From Mucor racemosus (taxonomy: Eukaryota > Mucoromycota > Mucoromycetes > Mucorales > Mucoraceae), in contig JAPEHQ010000003.1 in assembly GCA_027405735.1 (NCBI GenBank), positions 2,914,001 to 2,978,000 on the forward strand: DNA of 64,000 nt, written 5' to 3'. The notes beneath the pieces are model-generated. The model ran no database searches. It saw only the letters and a program-made list of their open reading frames with translations, and was not told the origin of the DNA. This document shows, piece by piece, positions 35,209 to 48,611 of this stretch. The position numbers were made by a program, and so were the translations under genes. Every line of letters starts with the position of its first letter. Positions within the stretch are counted from its first letter, which is position 1.

Positions 35209-36518
35209 TTACAAGTTGTGACCAGAGATGAAGAACCACTTGTCAACGGAGCCATCAATAGGAGCAGCGGGTTGAGGAGAAGCCTTAAATGTTATAATGA
35301 TAAACATGAGTTACACAATAATAATAAATAAATAAATAAATATACTTACAGCAGGGACATCAACAGTGTCAACCTTATAAGGAGAGTCCTCAACAGCAGT
35401 GTTAACACTAAATACAGACATTAATTTACTGGCAAAATTTTTTTAAACAAAAAATAAAACTTACACTTCAATATCCTTCTTGTCAGCAGCACCAGTGATA
35501 AGAGACTTCCAAGCCTCATGAGTTTCAAGGACAACATCAGTAGCATACTTCTTGTTCTTGGCTTCACCACTGAAGGCGAAGACGTTCTCAGGCTTACCAT
35601 CGGGGATTTTGTAGATACGGAACCATTCATTGGTAGCACGAACGAGACCAGGAAGGTGCTTCTCAACATCTTCAATATCTATAAAAATATGAAATGTATC
35701 AATAAACAAAAAATTCTGTCATATTCCCCAGCATGTAGTTATATTAGATCTATATATCCCCTTCCCCTGCTCCAACTCCTAAATTATGAAAAAAATATTT
35801 ACCGTTTAACTTGGAGGCCAAAGGATCGTTGACATCAATAGCGAGGACCTTCCAATCGGTCTCACCTTCATCCAAAAGAGCCATGACACCGAGGAGCTTG
35901 ACTTGCTTGATTTGACCGGGAGTAGCAACTTGCTCACCAATTTCAATGACATCGATAGGATCGTTATCACCACGAGCCTTGGTCTCAGGGTGAGAATGGT
36001 TGGGATCTTCCCAAGTCTAAATTAAATTACATTTAGTTTCGATTTGTCATGTACAAGCAAAACAACAGAGACTTACTTGAGGTAAAGCACCATAGTTCCA
36101 GATATAACCCTTGTGGGGGAAACAGTTACGGACGAATCTGAGCTTACCCTTCTTGGTATCTTGAACAATGGGGTTCATGGCGATTTCCTTACAGATCTAT
36201 ATTTATTTGTCAGGTTAATATCAACGCGTTTTTTTTTTTTCAATTGTAAATAAATAGTAAATATTTACTTCAAGCTTAGCGTTGGACCAACGAGGAATTT
36301 CAACAATCATGTTGAAGACGGTCTTCTCAGCATTGGCAAAGAGGGGAATGTCATGGAAAGGAGAAACGGGGACACCGTTCTTCTCTGTAAATTCAAACGA
36401 AATGATGAGCTTATTTTTACCCTTTTAATATCTTTGCCTTTTTCCAATTCTTACCAAAATAGAGCTTGTATTCAAGAGAGTTGAGAGCACCAACTTGGCG
36501 AGTAGTAATGTCAGCCAT
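35209..36518 (-). CDS. IPP1: Inorganic pyrophosphatase, cytosolic, 286 aa
   Basis: Seven exons on minus: 36518-36455, 36384-36269, 36196-36077, 36016-35803, 35678-35465, 35407-35350, 35283-35209 (861 nt). It hydrolyses PPi to phosphate with Mg2+ and so pulls biosynthetic reactions forward. The family I signature [12 protein letters not shown] (Asp117, 119, 122) is intact, as are [41 protein letters not shown] and [20 protein letters not shown]. The length equals that of yeast IPP1 (287 aa). The C-terminus ends [11 protein letters not shown]. The codons are more G/C-ending than in neighbouring genes (GAG, AAG, ACC), as expected for a highly expressed gene. Confidence 0.97.
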
Positions 36519-39500
36519 TTTCAATAAAGAGTCAATGAAGAAAGAAAAGAAAAACTAGGGTTTTCTTGTATCCTTTTTGATTTTTAATTAACAATATTTG
36601 ATGACGCCACATGGTTGGTTTATATAGTTCATCCAATAATTAGATGCTATGAGCACGAAATCTGCAATACAGATTCACGCGATAAAAAGTAATGAATCAA
36701 CAACTCAGCCAAACTCATTTTCGAAAAAAAGATTTTGATTCACAAAGGAGTCTTTCTAGGATTTCCATGGATTGAAATATGGGGATTTTATTGCATCATT
36801 TAGACTTTAAACATTGTTGTAGAACATGACCCCTTCCCCTTTCCGTGCACATATAGATCAAATGGATGAATCCATCAATCATCATTTTTCAAAGGCCGAG
36901 CGGAAATTTACATCTTGCTTATCTTTCTTTCCATCTACTAGAAAAAATACTGTATACAAGGAAAAACGACTCGCAAAGCCAATGACTCAATATATCCGTG
37001 TAACGCTAATAAAAGCAATCCTTTCATCTTTGTTACTGAAATCAAGAAAATTACCATGCTTCTTTTTCATTTGATTGTGCACGGACAAATATTCCGAACA
37101 ATCTATATAAAAATACTATTACCACAACAAACAAACCTCTCATCGATAAGCATCAATATATTCTAAATTATTAAATGAGTTGTAAACAAACTAGCAAAAT
37201 CCCTTGTAAAGTTATGTAATGTTATTAAAGCTATTTTCCGCGATGAAACAATTTGACTGAAATACATCAATTTAATCTGTCACTTTTACCCAGATGATTT
37301 GGCAAGTAAAGTTTTTGTGTATATCATGTACGCACATGGGTAGCGAGGAAAAACTTTTGTCTAGCGATTGGCGAGCAATTCGAAGAGAGCAAGCTTTTTT
37401 GTTTTTTATTTTTCATTTAAATTTTATAAAAATATTATATTTTGACAATCAACCTATAGTCTAGCATTACGGAAAGAAACACTAGTCCTCAAACGATCGT
37501 CATAACCCGTGAAGGCTATTAATATTGCAAGCGCTACATAAGCGGCACACCTCAAAGCTATGGAAAGAGCAATGAAGTGTTTAATGCGAATGAACTTGCG
37601 TGTTTTTTGTTTAAAAAAAAGTCAACATTGAAAAATACACCAAAATTGTAAAAACAAAAACCCCCCAACATATGATAAAATAATATTTTTTTATGTAGTA
37701 AAATGGATATTTATGAAATGTATCTAAATAGAACAAACCTTGAGAGAGAAGAAATGATTTTTGATAATTTTGCACTAAAAATTTACCTTTATATGTTTGT
37801 GAAATGTAAGCCACTACCGTTTGAGAAAAAAACAAAGCGGTCCTTATTCCTGAAGAAAATAAATTTATGGCTTAGGTCTCAAGTAAGATTTTGATAGTTT
37901 TTGTATTTATGTAAACCAAAGTACCCTAAGCATGATATGGTAACCTATCATCAATAGTCCTTGTGGTTTTAGAAGGCCATATTCAACTTGTTTTTTTAGG
38001 ACAAAACTATGGTTTTATTCTTGATTTACATTTTTTATTATTGCTAGTAAATAAGGTATTGTTCCAATTGCTACTAACATCAAGATAGTTACAAAAAAGA
38101 ATAATCGGCAACCTAGTAATTGCTTTTAAATTGATCATTGGTATATAGGATGTATAATGTTATTTTATTTACGATATAATATATCAAATACGGCGCCGCC
38201 ACTATTATATGACTTCCTTGTAGGATATACGACATTTGGAGTACAAAAGCTACTTTTGAGTAAATTAAAAAACCCTTTTGGCTTTTCTACATATCAGTCA
38301 ATTGCTCTATGTTAGTATTTTGGCTATTATAATACGGAAATGGCAAAAGAAAATCCTATAAAGAATAAAATAACGCAAATTTGAGTCGGGCCATGAGGAA
38401 TACCGATCAACAAATTTACCCCTGAATCTGAGTTGAAATGTCAAATACTTCCTTTTTCGGTATCGGTAATTTAAAAGTAGTTAATTTTCAGGCTGATTCA
38501 AAGCAATTATTCATGCGTTAAAATCGGTTTTAAGAAAAAGAATTGTATATGAAACTGTAGATTGGCATGTTTAGCTTCACACAAATTTATTGTTGTTTGA
38601 TTCTGAGTGCATTTTCTACTCGGAAAACATATTATTCCAAATAGATAGCGTTTCTTCAATTGTTATGATGTTATCTTCGAATAAAAAATGATTTGATGTG
38701 CCAATAATGCCATAGTTAGTTTTGTGTATACGTTATATTGTTATTAAAATGTTATGGTAATATGAATAAATCCTTTGAATTCAAGTGAAAGTTGGCTGGC
38801 CACTTTTAATAGATGCGGCGATTCAATTTAGCTGACTCACCAAAAACACAATTCAGGGGTAACTTTTTTAATGAAAATCATTATTTTGCAGATTCAAAAC
38901 GAACAAGCAACTATAATTAGTATACACAAGGATTAAATATTTGTCATTCAATTAAAAATATTTTGACATCCTGTCAATGGATAAAATGTTTGTTTGATAG
39001 GCATAAATATCATCTAAAAGCGTATAGGATAAACTTGATTTTTATCCTTTTATGAATATAATTCATCCATGTTTGGATAAATTGTATATGCATATCTGAT
39101 GTAAAATACTTCAGACCTGTTGACATGTACGTCGATTTAGGGATTTTAAACATTGATGTATATTTCACATGTTTTTGTAAGCATAATTCAAACATAATCC
39201 CGAAACTTACCTATAATATAGATGCTTTTGATGGTTGATTTATAAATGAAATATGTTTGATTTATATACATAACATGCAATTTTAAATTCGTACATTAGT
39301 TGTATTGGGCATTATTTGTCTCCTAAGATAATATTCAATTTATACCTTCCAGGTATTAATATTTAAGAGCACCTTATGATCCAAACCTATTATAATACTG
39401 TTGTGTTCAACATTAATATTTCTGTGATTCTGGATTACCAATTCATCTTTTGTTCCGAAAATGGGATACAAGCTTTTCGCAAATCTTTATAACCAATCAA

Positions 39501-40713
39501 AGAGCAAAACCGAGAAATCGATAATGTTCATGTATGCAACTTTTAGAGGGGGTTTTTTTTTTATTTACGGAACTAATAGATCTGAGATACATGAACAACA
39601 TAAATGTAATCTAATCAAAAAATTCTAATACAAAAGATAACAGACAAATATCAAACTCACTATTGTATATCTCCGTCAAATAATTTAGAGCATAGTTGAG
39701 ATTTATACAGGTTTTTGTTTTGTTATACAATTATAATGTATTATATATTCAATGTTATGCAGATCTAAAATAACCTGGGATTTTGTTCATTTGTTTTTTC
39801 TTCTTGTTTAAACTATGACCTTCTGTACAACAAATATTGCGTAACGTAGAGGATTACCCCGCTTTTTTTCATGGCCCATCAAGTCAAACATCGTTATTGC
39901 TGATTGGGTTCATTAGATCAAAGAGAAAAACTTAAATGGTTTTTTTTTCGTGGGTAAAAATTTATTAAACAAGATCTCTTTCTCTTCCCTCAGGTGTGTG
40001 GTGCGTATATCTATACAAACCCATCATAGATACAGTAAACTGCACAATGATGTGCAAAAATGTTGTTATTGGTGTATTATACCTAGTTTTTTTAAAATGC
40101 CATATAAAGAGATTTTAATATTTGGTCATATATGTAACTTTATGCGTGTATTATATATTGGTCATCAAAAATTGAAATGTTTGAAAGGAGAAAAAGCAAT
40201 TATCTTGCTCTCCATATTCTTTAGCCGGGGTTTTTTCCCAAATGAAAAAAAGATGTGCGGCATTTGAACAACTGTTTATACCCTTTTGTTGAAATCGTCG
40301 TTTATACTGTACGTCATGGAGAATATCGGTATAAATTGATTGTTATTGGTGTACAAGCGAGATAATGGAATTTGAAAATATATTTAGTTTATACCTTGTA
40401 TATTTTAAACAGTGGATTTGAAGCGATAAAATTAAAGGAAAAAAAAAAGCAATAAAAAAGCATAATTTTGATATAAAGGATATAACCGTAATCCATAGTC
40501 AATTACTTCCGCATTTCCATCGGTTAAGTCCATGTGAATATGATAAAACAAGCATGTGATACCATAAAAAAAAGTTGCAACTTAACTCGGTGGACTAGCA
40601 GTCCTCAATGTATTTAGATTACAAGTATCAATGGGATAAGACAAAGTATAAATAAACCCAAATGTTAATTTCCCTTTATCTTGTTTTGCTTCTTGTTCTT
40701 CAATCATTTAAAA
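36519..40713. other. 4.2 kb intergenic region without recognisable gene
   Basis: Only short frames. The best (36826-37074, plus, 82 aa) shows no motif, no splice sites and ordinary composition; I do not call it. No copies of the repeat families described elsewhere were recognised. The last 200 bp are the malate synthase promoter. Confidence 0.5.
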
Positions 40714-42656
40714 ATGTCTGTCTTGTCTCAAACCGCAAAGCTCATCAAATCTAGCGTTCCTGGGGTCGCTGTATTGGCACCTGTCACCACTGCCGAAGCT
40801 GAAATCCTTTCTCCTCAAGCTTTACAATTTGTTGCAACCCTTCAACGTATTTTCAACCCTACTCGCAAGACATTATTACAAAAACGTGTGCTTCGTCAAC
40901 AAGCTCTTGATCGTGGCGTTCTTCCCGATTTCTTGCCCGAAACTGCTTTCATTCGTAATGATCCTAACTGGCGTGCTGCTGCTCCTGCTCCTGGTCTTCA
41001 AGATCGTCGTGTTGAAATCACCGGTCCTGTTGATCGTAAGATGGTTATCAATGCTTTGAACTCTGGAGCAAAGACTTTCATGGCTGATTTTGAGGGTAAA
41101 ATTTATTGACATTTCGCTTGTTTATTATACTAAAAATATTGGAAAACATTAGATTCTACTTCTCCTACTTGGGAAAATATTATCTCTGGTCAAGTCAACA
41201 TGCGTGATGCTGTTCGTGAGTCCATTGAGTTTACTAACCCTAATGGTAAGAAGTACGCTCTTCGTAAAGATGGTCAACTCGCCACTCTTCTTGTTAGGTA
41301 AGACCGATAAATTTCCTTTTTTAGAGCCGTGTGTGGAGTAAAATCATGTGAAATATCAAATTGCATGGAATGAGAATAATCGGATACACACACTTGATTT
41401 ATAGGCTTCATTCACGGCGATTTCCGAAGTGAATATCATTGGCTAACATTTATTTATTTTCTCATTTAGACCTAGAGGTTGGCACATGGTTGAGAAGCAC
41501 GTCCTTGTTGATGGTGAACCTTGTTCTGCTTCTATCTTTGATTTCTCTCTCTATTTCTTCCACAATGCCAAGGAACTCGTCAAGCGTGGTAAGGGTCCTT
41601 ATTTTTACTTGCCCAAGATGGAATCTCACTTGGAAGCTAGGTAAGTTGCATTAAATCAATTATTAAGTTTTACACTAATTTGAATTTTTTTTTTTTTGCA
41701 GACTCTGGAATGATATCTTCAATGCTGCCCAAGATATGATTAACATTCCCCGTGGTACTATTCGCGGTACTGTCTTGATTGAAACCCTTCTTGCTGCTTA
41801 TGAAATGGATGAAATCATTTATGAACTTCGTGATCACTCTTCTGGTTTGAATTGTGGTCGTTGGGATTACATTTTCTCCTTCATCAAGAAGCTCCGTAAC
41901 CATCCTCAATTCGTCTTGCCTCAACGTTCTTCTGTCACCATGACCGTTCCTTTCATGGATGCCTATGTCCGCTTGTTGATCCAAACTTGTCATAAGCGTG
42001 GCGTTCATGCTATGGGTGGTATGGCTGCTCAAATCCCTATCAAGAACAATCCTGAAGCTAACAATGCTGCTATGACCAAGGTCCGCAACGATAAGCTTCG
42101 TGAAGTCACTGCTGGCCATGATGGTACCTGGGTTGCTCATCCTGATCTCGTCAAGATTGCTCTTGATATCTTCAACGAACACATGCCTCAATCCAATCAA
42201 CTTCATGTTCGTCGTGATGATGTCAAGGTCACTGCCACTGATTTGATTGATATCAATTTTAAGGGTACTATCACTGAGGAATCTATTCGTGAAAACATTG
42301 AGATTGGTCTTGCTTATATGGAAGCCTGGTTGCGTGGCGTTGGCTGTGTCCCCATTTTTAATCTTATGGAAGATTTAGCTACTTATGAAATTTCAAGATC
42401 TCAACTCTACCAATGGGCTCGTCATAATGTTCGCACTGATAAGGGTAAGGTTGTTACCGGTGAATACATTACTCAAATCTTGGAAGAAGAGACTGATAAG
42501 CTCCGCAAGAAGCTCGGTGCCAAGTTTGCTGAAACCAAATACGAAGCTGCTAAGAATGCTTTCGCCACTAATGTCACTGGTGATCGTTATGATGATTTCC
42601 TCCCTGACTTGCTCTATGATGATATTGTCTCTGTCAGTGCTCAAGCTAAATTGTAA
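40714..42656 (+). CDS. MLS1: Malate synthase (glyoxylate cycle), 550 aa
   Basis: Four exons: 40714-41095, 41153-41297, 41470-41640, 41702-42656 (1653 nt). It condenses glyoxylate with acetyl-CoA to malate, allowing growth on acetate, fatty acids or ethanol. Family A features: [79 protein letters not shown] and [13 protein letters not shown]. The C-terminal AKL is a PTS1 signal, so the enzyme is likely peroxisomal/glyoxysomal. The Met at 40714 is chosen because the upstream in-frame codons are leader (pyrimidine-rich). Codon use is strongly biased to C-ending and CGT Arg, suggesting high expression. A run of 17 A follows the stop codon. Confidence 0.97.
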
Positions 42657-42995
42657 AAAAAAAAAAAAAAAATCAACCATTCTCATATTATTTTACCCTT
42701 TTACCCACCTACTTTCTTCATTTTTAACTTGAAAGCAAATTGTAATTTTTATTCTCTCCTAACTCAAAAAGCGGTATTATCTCACGAAACATAAATAAAA
42801 TCGCAAATCAATGATATGGCTCAATTATAATTTTTTTTTTTTATATATATTATTCCTTGTGCTATTATTTTTTCGCAATTACCTATCATACCAATTGATT
42901 TTTTTTTAAAAAAAGAGTAATCATCTATAGCTTTTAAATTATGAAAAACAATGATAAAGTTATTGTTAGTTTGTGAGATATTATACTTACATTTT

Positions 42996-44140
42996 ACATC
43001 TCACGAAAGACTCAAAATCACGTAAAATTCGCCGCTTTTTCCTTAAAAACTGGGTCTCATTTTCATCCTTCCTCAACTTTTTTTTTCACTAAATAACACT
43101 AAGAAAAAATTATATGCCAATGTGCCTAAGATGTTCAGCTTTAATCCAAAAATGAGTATCCAGAAATATCCTATTTTTTGCAGTTGGTATTAATTTTTCA
43201 GTGTTAATGTTTCAGATTTTTTACGCGTATTTCACTGCTAAATGATTGAAAACTTTGAGGCTTCATATCTCCAGAAAAATTAAGCTATACTAGCACTTTC
43301 TAATAATAAAACTTACTTGTTTTGAAGTGCTCTATAACATATTTCAGTATAAAAAAAATCTGAGTACTTTTATTTTTTTTCATTTTTTTTGGCATTTCTA
43401 TAGTAGGTTTCAAAATACTGGTTAAATTGAGCAACATCTATTTTGCATTCATGTCATTAAGCTCATTGAGCTCTCTCGGACCCAATTTAGTTTTTTTCAA
43501 AATATTGATTTTTCGTGGAGATATTCTCAAAAATGTATTTCAAGGAATACATTCGCTTTTACCTTCAATTTTCCCCTTGTATACCCTCATCCTAAATTCT
43601 GAATTTGAAAAAAAATTGACAAAAATCTCGTTTTCTCGATGAAAAGTATAGCTAAAAGGTTCAACAGTAGCTAGATCGATAGATAATTTTGCTGTACATT
43701 ATATGCATTACTTATATTTAAAACATGCTTATAAAAAGTGATGTGTATCTTCTAAAAACCTTCAAAATTTCAATTGCATTTTGCGCAAAATTTTACGTGA
43801 AACGTTTTTTTAAATTTTATTTGGATGGATGCAAAATTTAAAACAGTACAAAAACCAGTTAATACACTAGGTCTACTTATTTTGCAGTTCATGAACATTT
43901 AAACGATTTTGTTTTTTGAATCATTTTCGATCATTTTTTCAAATCAATTTTGGAACCCCGTTAATATAGGTTTTAAGCTGTAATCTGAACTGTCATTTCG
44001 ATTATCTCGACGAAAAATAAATATTTTCCACTGAAACAAAAAATATAGAGTAGCATCGAGTTGGATATATCTTGTTAACACAAAAAATTGATACCTCAAT
44101 TTAGGGGTTCAATTTTTAATAATTAATTTTAAGTCAATCT
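42996..44140 (+). repeat. Repeat family A, copy 4
   Basis: Starts near TCTCACGAAAGACTCAAAATCACG, 340 bp after the malate synthase stop, and runs to the CACTA-like terminus at 44,143. It is somewhat diverged from copies 2 and 3 (for example ATCACGTAAAATTCGCCGC). It includes the right-hand end of the family (AAAAAATTGATACCTCAATT). Confidence 0.7.
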
Positions 44141-44142
44141 TG

Positions 44143-47100
44143 GTCACACTACTACGGTTGAACTATGCTTTCCATGGGCATAATGATCTACACAGATGGG
44201 CAAAATAAAAATTTTTGTGCAGACCAGGCAGCTCAGGTGAGCAGAGCAATGAGATCAAGGTTTTTTAGCCAATTTACTAAAGTATATCAGCCATAATATA
44301 ATTAATAATGAAGATACCTTGAATGATTTAAAGCAGAAGATGTGAGTTACTCTGATTCAACAGAATTGGTTTATTGACAAGATATATCAATTTGAAATTT
44401 GGGGTTTGAAAGAATTCTGCCCATGTTCTTTTTTCGGGGATCAAATAAGGACAACGGCAATAACCTGTTTGACAACACTAAAAGTATTTATGCCTTTGTA
44501 AATTTCTGTTTGTAAAGCACAAAATCGACTGGTTTAGAATTATTTTTCTTTTTCCTTCCCCACTCTTTCCTCAGCTCTTTTATTTATGTTTAAAACTACA
44601 ACAACAAAAAGGCCAATAATTTTTATAAACTGAAATCAAGTAGTAGCAGGTACTAGTACATGTTTTCCTATTGTTTATTTGTAAATGAATTATTAACTGT
44701 TAATGTTATTAGGGCGCGTTATAATATTTTTCTCGAACAAAAAAAGCGTCCAAGATTTAGTCATCTTTGTTTAGGACATAGACTAGTAGACTGGGTACAT
44801 GTATTACTAATAGAAGTGCTGCTGCTCAAAGGGTTATTTAGACATGATTCTTAGCATTAGAATGATGAGTATGAGGTTATAATGATGTATTGCAATTTTA
44901 TTTCATTCAGTTATGTTATATTTAATAGTCTATAATAAAATAGTTGTGAAAAAACGAAAATAAAACACGTAATAAATAATATATGATGTGAACTACTGGC
45001 AGTCTTTCACACATCAAATTGAATTAGTAATGAATAACATGAATCTGGTGTGAGAACCAAAATCATGAAATATAGAAACTTAACTATAATTTAAAATCAC
45101 AAACAACAATTATAGATAATTGTATAACCTGAATTAGTAATTGCTGATCCCTTTTCCCATCAGCTTTAAAACCAAGAAGATCAAATTACTGCATTATTAG
45201 TAATTTGAATTAGACATTTAATATAAATACCACAACGATCCATCGAGTAGATGAATCGTTGCTTTACTTTATACTTTTAATAAACTTAGAAGAGTTATGT
45301 AATTGTATTTCCCATCGCTTTTTATAATTACGTTTTTGTAGCAATATATAAGATGCTGTTTTATTCTTTTAAGATAAGATAAAGATCTTCATGGCTATTG
45401 AAAGTCTTTTGCTATTTATATTAATTGTCTAATCTAAAGGGAATGGAAATCTAAAAGTAATGGATCATTGTAACTGACCAATGATTATCTAGAAAGGTTG
45501 ATGAAATGTATTGAGTTGTTATGTACATTGGTAGATGGCAAAGGTATTGGTTCTTCATGAATGTAAAAATTTATGGACTTGTTTAATAAACATGATAAAA
45601 AATTTATGGACTTGTTTATCAACAAGTTCCTTGGTTCTATCTCTGAATACGCTTTGATTTGGTTGTACAGGATGTCAATTGTATGTACGCGAGATTGACA
45701 TTTAATTTGTGATTCAAATAATAAACTTTTACTATAATGACAATTACCGTTCTATGACAATAGTGTAGCATGATATCCTGAAGTTGAACCAATCATGAAT
45801 TTGTTCCTGGAAATGGAATTCAGCTATTCCATTTGTATAAACATTCACTGTCTAAAGTTAATCAAGCATGAATATTCTATATACTTAACTTGACCGTATC
45901 CTACTAAAACTGGCTTTGGTTAATCTAGTATATCATTATGTTGTAATCAACTAGTTCCTCAAGATTATGAAATCATTCGTTCATACAATCTGTATTGTAG
46001 ACTCTATAAGTGCGCTTCCAAAACATATAAATAACCTAAGCCTTGATGTCTTTCGAGACGGATGGATTATCTTTTTTACCTACAATATACTCAATAAATA
46101 TATCTAGTTTTAACTTTATTTTCTAGTTATCCATTGTGTATATTAAACAATAATTTTGTTCTATCATCTACGTTATAGTCAATGCTTTTTTGGTCTAAAG
46201 TCGATATCTACCTGGAGAAAAACTGGCGACTATAAAAGTATTATGTATAGTATTGACTTGATTTGAATGCATGAATAAACTCATGTTAGTCTATTTAGTG
46301 GTCAACAACAGCTAAGAAGAGGAAAACAAGATGTTGTCTTGTATATCACTACCAACTATCAAAGGTAAACCATGATTATTACTTATTAGCTTGTTATTAT
46401 TAATAATTGATTTTACTAATAAATCAATTTATATAGATCAAAAGTAAGTTTGTTCTGGTAAAGAATTCAATAAACTGGCTTGGGAGAAAGAGGGTAAAAA
46501 GGTGGCAATAAATCCCAGTGATGGCCATGCTTATGTTTATGATGTTGGAGAGGTATAACTAATAAAGCTTAATGTAAATCACCTCTAGCACAATAATTAT
46601 AACATAAGGCGATACCATCATCAAATAAACTACCACACAATATTAACATGTATAAAGATTTACAGTAATAAGCTTGAATCAAGGGGGTACAGCATCGTAA
46701 ATTCTTAAAAAAGTTCTCAAGTATTATAAAATCTCTTATTTTTAAGGCTTACAAGGCTTACAAGCGGAACATTAATTTAGAAAATTATTTTTGTCCAGAT
46801 CATCAATTTTGACATTTTTTAAATTTTTTTTTCTGGTTTTGCAAATTTAGAGTTAATTATACTACCAATTATAAAAACAAAAAATATACACATATACAGG
46901 GTTTAGCGCTCTATTTGCTCAATAAAAAATATACAATATTTTTATTGCAAAGTATCACGTGAAAATCCTTTAATCAAAAAACCGTTTTTGGGCCAAAAAT
47001 GTTAAGTTTTATTACTGAACATTTGATGTTAAGCTTTTATAAGATGTGTATGATCTATAGCTACAATTTGTTCTCACAATGTCATATATTTAAACGTTGA

Positions 47101-48611
47101 TTTTGGTATCAAAATTTGATTTTTCTATTTTTTGATCAAAATCATGAGTGTTGGTAAGGATAAAATGAGCCCGGAAAATGTCCGCTACAAAAACTGAATT
47201 TTCAGACCGCACATGGTTAAATATAAAAAAATTTAAAAAAAAGAAACGCATTTTTATTTAAAACTTAGGTATACGGTATACCATAGTAGTATAAGAGACT
47301 TAGCCGTTCGATCTTGCTATGCTCAATTACGGCGTCGCTCTATGAACACGCTTTTGCAATTTTTTAATGAATGTATAACATGACAGACAGTTTTTCTGGT
47401 AGAAACTGCATGTTTCTATGATAACAACAGATATTGCCTATTTTGTTTAGTTTATGGTTGATATGTTGTAATGATGCTGCTTTTACATTGGCTGAAATAT
47501 GCAATTTAGCAGGTTTTAATTGCGTTAAATAATGTGAAGTCTTGAAAATCCTTTTCTACGTGTTTTTCTCTCTTTTTATTTTTATATTCCAAGAGTATAT
47601 TTACCGTTTGATATGGCATATCAGACTATTAAGCTGGTATTCTTTCCTTTTATCTGAATACGCATGCTAATGTAAGGGACTAATATTTTTAGTATAGGTA
47701 ATAGTCGTTATATTAGAGACTGATATTTCCATTTAACTGCATTCTAAAATCAGATATCATTATTTACTACTGTATTGTTGGACGTACTTCTTGATTACCA
47801 GATCAAAAAAATCGAAGGCAATGATATTCACTTATATTCAATGAAAAGCTAGAACTAGCTACAAACTCACGAAATGTTCCAGAAAAGTGCTAAAATTTCA
47901 AATGATATAGAAACAAAAAAAGAATAATCTAATTCCTTGTCTAATAACCATAGTTTTGATTGTACCTATACTTGAAAACAAATCTTTTTACAGCTGACAA
48001 TCGTAAACTAAAATAGTAAGTTTAATAAAGATTAATTTGTTTAGATTTTTTGTGTGATAAAGTAACATCCACAACCTTATATTTGGCTTACATATAAATT
48101 TAAGCAGTAAGTGTTATTTAAGTTTATGCTCGAGCAAAAACCATTGTTGCTATAAACATTATAGCTATAAAAATATTTACAAATGATGGTAATAATCGTA
48201 AATATATTGGTTCTGGCGTGTATTGCTCTACATCAACAACGTATTAAATTGCATTGTCTATAATCTATATTAATAAAAGCAAATGTAATTTAAAACCACA
48301 TTTGAGTAGAAAACTCAATGTAATTTTGAGAATGGCACGATGCTCATGGTCAGATTTTATTATTATGCACAAATAGGGATAATGATATGCTTATGGGCAA
48401 TTCTTCTATTATGCACACATGGGATTAATGTCATGCACATGGACAGAATCTATAATTTTCCACATACAGGCTTTTCATTGTGCTCGTGTGCAGTTTTGTC
48501 TGTTGTGCCCATGTGCATCTTGTTATTTTTTTAGCCATATATATTCAGTGGGCACAACAGCTCAGGATATAGTGTGCAGCCCATCTGGGCACAACAAAAT
48601 TATCTTGTGCA
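44143..48611 (+). mobile_element. CACTA-like composite element copy b (most complete)
   Basis: Left end near 44,146 with CACTACTACGG (diverged CACTACGG) and right end GGCCGTAGTG at 48602-48611. Subterminal GCACAGATGGGC/GCCCATCTGGGC-like motifs occur on both sides. Internal blocks in order: 44,220-44,830 (shared with 62,597-61,980 minus), an unshared insertion of ~1.37 kb, a dynein-like exon (46437-46552), 46,680-47,465 (shared with copies a, c, d) and 47,480-48,340 (shared with 59,785-58,960 minus). CACTA termini with degenerate subterminal repeats point to the CMC/EnSpm group. No transposase frame is visible; 3 bp target duplications could not be verified. Confidence 0.6.
46437..46552 (+). 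pseudogene. Dynein intermediate chain-like WD exon in repeat (copy b)
   Basis: Exon-like unit between an ATATAG acceptor and a GTATAA donor. One frame reads NKLAWEKEGKKVAI, then NPSDGHAYVYDVGE, the closest of the copies to the C-terminal WD repeat of cytoplasmic dynein intermediate chain. A smaller upstream exon-like piece ending ACCAACTATCAAAG|GTAAAC is also shared between copies. There is no start, stop or flanking gene body. Confidence 0.55.

Noticed and set aside
36826..37074. 82-residue frame in the 4 kb gap
   Set aside because: No motif, no leader features beyond chance and no splice partners; likely a random open frame.
42654..42672. A-run after the malate synthase stop as a sign of a retrocopy
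   Set aside because: The gene has three introns, a full promoter side and intact codons, so it is not a processed copy. The A tract is only a local homopolymer.
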